Source: Ctenosaura bakeri (lineage: Eukaryota > Chordata > Lepidosauria > Squamata > Iguanidae). From it: a DNA stretch of 64,000 nt. Location of the stretch: NCBI GenBank assembly GCA_948474755.1, contig CAOLHI010001283.1:488663-552662 (forward strand), written 5' to 3'. This document shows, piece after piece, positions 60,953 through 64,000 of this stretch. The first letter of the stretch is position 1. Each line of letters opens with the position of its first letter. The notes under the pieces are model-generated. The model saw only the letters and a program-made list of their open reading frames with translations. It did no database searches and had not been told where the DNA came from. The position numbers were made by a program, and so were the translations under genes.

Positions 60953-61292
60953 GATCATAGAGTTGGAAGGGGCTCTGTGGGCCATCAGGCCCAATTCCAG
61001 GATCTCCAGCTACAGCATCCCCAGCAGCTAGCTGTCCAGCCTCTTTCTTGAAGACATCCAGAGAAGGAGATCCCATCACCTCTCTAGGCAATTTGGTTCC
61101 TTTAACAAATCCCTCTTACGGTCAAGAAGTTCCTTCCAATGTTCAATCAAAATCTACCCTCCTATAACTTAAAACCATTAGACTTGGTTCTACCCTCTGA
61201 GGCAGCAGAGAACAAGCTAGCAGCCCTTGAGCTATTTAAAGAATGTGATCATGTCATTTCTCAATCTTCCCTTCAAAAACCTTCTCTTCTTG
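60953..61292 (-). mobile_element. Older, diverged CR1 LINE 3' end
   Basis: It starts GGATCATAGAGTTGGAAGGGGC and keeps AGAAGTTCCTTCCAATGTTCA and AATGTGATCATGTC blocks, but is more diverged than the other copies here. It has the same orientation as SYNE3. Confidence 0.7.
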
Positions 61293-61369
61293 AAAAACAG
61301 CCCAAAGTAACATTTGAATCAGCCTTTAACAACATGGGATCTTCTTAAAAGTTTAGTAGCACAAAATCG

Positions 61370-61484
61370 AGAGCCATCGCAGTGTAGTGGTTTGACCACT
61401 GGACTACAACTCAGCCCCTAGAAAACCACATGATAGGTTCTCCATAGGGTTGCCATAAGTCAGAAGTGACTTGAAGGCAGAATG

Positions 61485-61523
<39 letters not shown>
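61370..61523 (+). mobile_element. tRNA-derived SINE, internally deleted, long (CAA) tail
   Basis: The head GCAGTGTAGTGGTTTGACCACTGGACTAC is joined to the tail after an internal deletion. The (CAA) tract at 61487-61523 is the SINE tail, expanded. Confidence 0.8.
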
Positions 61524-61796
61524 GAGCACAAAATCTCCCCAAAGCTTGCTTGTCTACATCTGGCCACATGGTGGTGCTCTATGTACAAAATTACACACTG
61601 CAAGTGTGACGTTCTCTTTTCTGGTGAAACTGGAGCAGCTCAGAAAAGAGGGAAAAAATGTTGCAATAAAGAGTCATTCTTTCTGTGCTGCTAGGATCAC
61701 TTTTGATTCTTAGAATTAAAGAATAATGCTATCCCTCATCTCTGTTTTATTCCTGTAAACAGATCCACTACTTAAACTAACCAATTACTACTATGA

Positions 61797-62040
61797 GTAT
61801 ATCTACACTAGTCAGATACATCAGTCTGATACCACTTTAACTATCCTGGCTCTGTATATTATAGAACCCTGGAATTTGTAATTTAGAGAGGTACCCTAGT
61901 GCCAGGAAGGAGAACATTACTAGAGCTCTCTAGGTGAGCATCTTGGCAAACTACAACTCTCAGAATTTCAAAATAGAGACTCAAGACAGTTAAACTGCTA
62001 TCAAAGTGCTGTTAACTGTGTAATGTAGATACACACAGTC
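61797..62040. mobile_element. Palindromic MITE-like repeat, related but with different ends
   Basis: TATATCTACACTAGTCAGATA on the left faces TGTAATGTAGATACACA on the right. The inner arms are ATACCACTTTAACTATCCTGGC and an inverse with CAGTTAAACTGCTATCAAAG. The TIR (ATCTACAC) differs from the GGCC family. Confidence 0.6.
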
Positions 62041-62410
62041 TTTGTGAAACAGTACTTTATTGTGGCTTGATGTACTCATCCATTGCAAATAAATTCCAAT
62101 CATCAAACAAAGGGAATCAAGGTGTGTGGAACACCACAAAAGAGACAATACTGAAACAATCCTATACTAATAGGTTCCAAACAGAAGCTCAGTTCCTAGT
62201 TGGCATTGTCCAGATTGGAGAAAGTTGCAAGAGGCCTAGGGTATGGCACAGAAAGACTGAGCAAACAGAGCCCAGAACTTGTCTGATCAAGTTGGGGAGG
62301 GGGAGTGGGCAAGTTCTGGGGGCATTTTTTGAGACAGAGTACCAGCATGGTGCAGTGGTTTGAAAGAGAATATGGAGATCTGTCTTTTACCAGAGGTAAA
62401 CAGAACATTG

Positions 62411-62662
62411 AGAGCCAGTACAATGTAGTTGCTTAAGCACTGGACTACAGCTTGGAGACCAGGGTTCAAATCTCTGCTCGGCCACATAGAACCACTGGGT
62501 GTCCATAGAGAAGACACACTCTCTCAGCCTCAGATGAAAGCAATGGCAGAATCCCTCTGAACAAATCTTTCCAAAAAAAAAACAAAAAACCCCTTAATAC
62601 GTTCACCTCAGGGTCATCGTAAGTCAGAAATGACTTGAAGGCACACAACAATAGTAGCAGCA
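62411..62662 (+). mobile_element. tRNA-derived SINE with BovB-like tail
   Basis: GAGAGCCAGTACAATGTAGTTGCTTAAGCACTGGACTAC is the head. The body has CTCTCTCAGCCTCAGATGAAAGCAATGGCAGAATCC, an A-rich insertion near 62570-62590, and the tail GTCAGAAATGACTTGAAGGCACACAACAA. A truncated head also starts at 62341. Confidence 0.85.
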
Positions 62663-62765
62663 ACAACCCTCAGGGAAGGGGGGTGCACAACCTCCTCCAC
62701 ATGAACTTGGAAGTGAACAAAAGTTCACTTTTAGCTTGTGAAAGCAACTTCTGGAGTCTTTTTTT

Positions 62766-62810
62766 CAAAACAAACAAACACACAAACAAACCAACCAACC
62801 AAACAGATTT
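62766..62810 (+). repeat. (CAAA/CCAA)n tract
   Basis: Repeats of CAAA changing to CCAA units. It immediately follows the tail region of a SINE. A (CATATA)-rich stretch lies at 62944-62975. Confidence 0.85.
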
Positions 62811-63744
62811 TCTACTAAAACAAGACGTACCCCACTCCAGCTTTGGAGTGGAATTACTGGTTAATGTAGCTTCTTGGAGCAGTGTTTCTCACTTTTTGAT
62901 CCCACCCTGGGAGAGGCGGGGGGGGGTTAAATCCAGTGAAATATAACATACATATGCATATACATATACATATATGAGGAGGCTGTCTTCGAGACCCAAA
63001 AACAAACCTCAGGGACACATAATTCCCACCTCTGCTTTATAGTTTTAAGCTGAGTGTCAGGAGCAGTTGGCACTAGAACCAGAAACCCCTGACTCTGTAT
63101 ACTGCTGCCTTCAGTGGTGAGTCAACAGTTCTACTCAGCATCAGTGTCTGGTATCCTTGGGCACCTACAAAAGCCCAAGGGCTCTGGAAGGACCCATGGC
63201 TTGGTTAAGTTCCATAAACAGGATTCACTTTGTGAGCAAATATGAGCTATTGCAGGAATGGTGACACAAACATTATACAGCACAGCAGACATTAACACAA
63301 AAGTCTTCACCTGTGAACTCATTTTCAGCTCTCAAACTTTGATGAGGCTAACATCCTGACCCTGGAGATTTTTTACTAAAGTACTTAACACACAGTGATG
63401 AAAACAGAGGACTTGCTGCCAGAGTTGAAATAAATTCCAACTGCACATGGGAAGGGATGGGGGCAGGATGACATATTGTCATTTGCCTCAGGCAGCCAAA
63501 TATCTTGGATCAGTCACAGATCTGTAGTGTGTTATTCCTTACACATTCACACAAGTTTCCCTCTGCTTGTTTTGGAATCCTGAACAAGTAAGCAATGTCC
63601 CATCCAACAGCACAAGCAGCAAGCAAGCTGTAATCTCCATGGGCTGGTTAACATGCCTAGATGTTTGGCCCTCTCCTGAAGAGCAGGCAAAACCACTGTC
63701 ACACTACATAAATACCTACACTGTGCCTTCCAGTCTCCTGTTAA

Positions 63745-63915
63745 CTTAAGGGGACCCCATGAATTTTGTAGGGTATTCTTAGGCTAGGAATACTCAGAGA
63801 TGGTTTTGCCAGTTTCTTCCTCTGGTGGTTTCCATCCAAGTATTAAGCAAGGTTCACTCTGCTTAGTTTCCAAGATCAGATGGGACCTGGTGCTGGTGTT
63901 AGGTCATTTAGGCCT
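63745..63915 (-). mobile_element. 5S rRNA-derived SINE
   Basis: In reverse it reads CACCAGGTCCCATCTGATCTTGGAAACTAAGCAGAGTGAACC...AATACTTGGATGGAAACC, the 5S-like head, followed by a SINE body and a tail-like end TTCATGGGGTCC. It lies in the SYNE3 intron near the window edge, sense to the gene. Confidence 0.75.
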
Positions 63916-63977
63916 TATATACATACATAAATACAAAAATATCCCAAACCTTTTAAAAATCTTAAAGTCTCATTTAC

Positions 63978-64000
63978 CTCCAGGGACCTCTTCAGGAGTT
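63978..64000 (-). CDS. SYNE3: SYNE3 exon, cut by the window edge (3' end only)
   Basis: Only the last 23 bases are inside the window. They read LLKRSLE in the phase demanded by the next exon, followed by the donor GAG/GTAAAT (minus strand, 63972-63977). The call rests on the donor, the phase and the position 5.4 kb upstream of the next exon. The rest of the gene, with the actin- or plectin-binding N-terminal repeats, lies beyond 64000. Confidence 0.8.

Noticed and set aside
61482..61694. Poly-threonine protein-like frame
   Set aside because: It is the (CAA) tail of a SINE read in one frame.

Overview
The window is nuclear DNA of a vertebrate, most likely a squamate reptile (lizard or snake). 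It is AT-rich, with exons separated by kilobase introns. Its interspersed repeats are of reptilian type: CR1 and L2 LINEs, tRNA-derived SINEs with BovB-like or L2-like tails, 5S-derived SINEs and short palindromic DNA transposons. The species cannot be named from the sequence alone. There is no bacterial gene, operon or CRISPR array.

One host protein-coding gene is recognisable: the 3' part of SYNE3 (nesprin-3), on the minus strand, from the right edge (position 64000) to the stop codon at 26018-26020. Seven coding exons, the first cut by the window edge, lie at 63978-64000, 58409-58570, 56243-56406, 52207-52330, 48437-48586, 47372-47512 and 26018-26215. Every junction has GT/AG splice sites and all reading phases agree. 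The encoded segment is the last spectrin-like repeats followed by the KASH domain: a transmembrane segment and a short luminal tail ending in PPPT. This tail anchors nesprin-3 in the outer nuclear membrane by binding SUN proteins. The last intron is about 21 kb and is full of transposon insertions.

Positions 1-26000 lie 3' of SYNE3. No host gene was recognised there. The region holds palindromic MITEs, a 5'-truncated LINE with a (TATC) tail and a 15-bp target-site duplication, a CR1 copy, SINEs, and unassigned non-repetitive sequence including one block (about 13370-13660) that could be a regulatory element.

The most complete mobile element is a minus-strand L2-clade LINE at about 28005-30631. 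It keeps an uninterrupted 822-codon frame covering the end of the endonuclease domain and the whole reverse transcriptase. It is 5'-truncated, so it cannot be autonomous. At least six GGCC-ended elements, five of them palindromic, are scattered across the window. In the copies where the edges can be read they are flanked by 3-bp duplications, as expected for PIF/Harbinger-type transposition. One copy at 31039-31218 is an almost perfect hairpin.

No previously undescribed system was found that can be defended from sequence alone. The observations most worth checking are the retrotransposition scars, the palindromic MITE family, a repeat family built on a TTCTGTGCAGAA-like motif, and an open frame running into the KASH exon.
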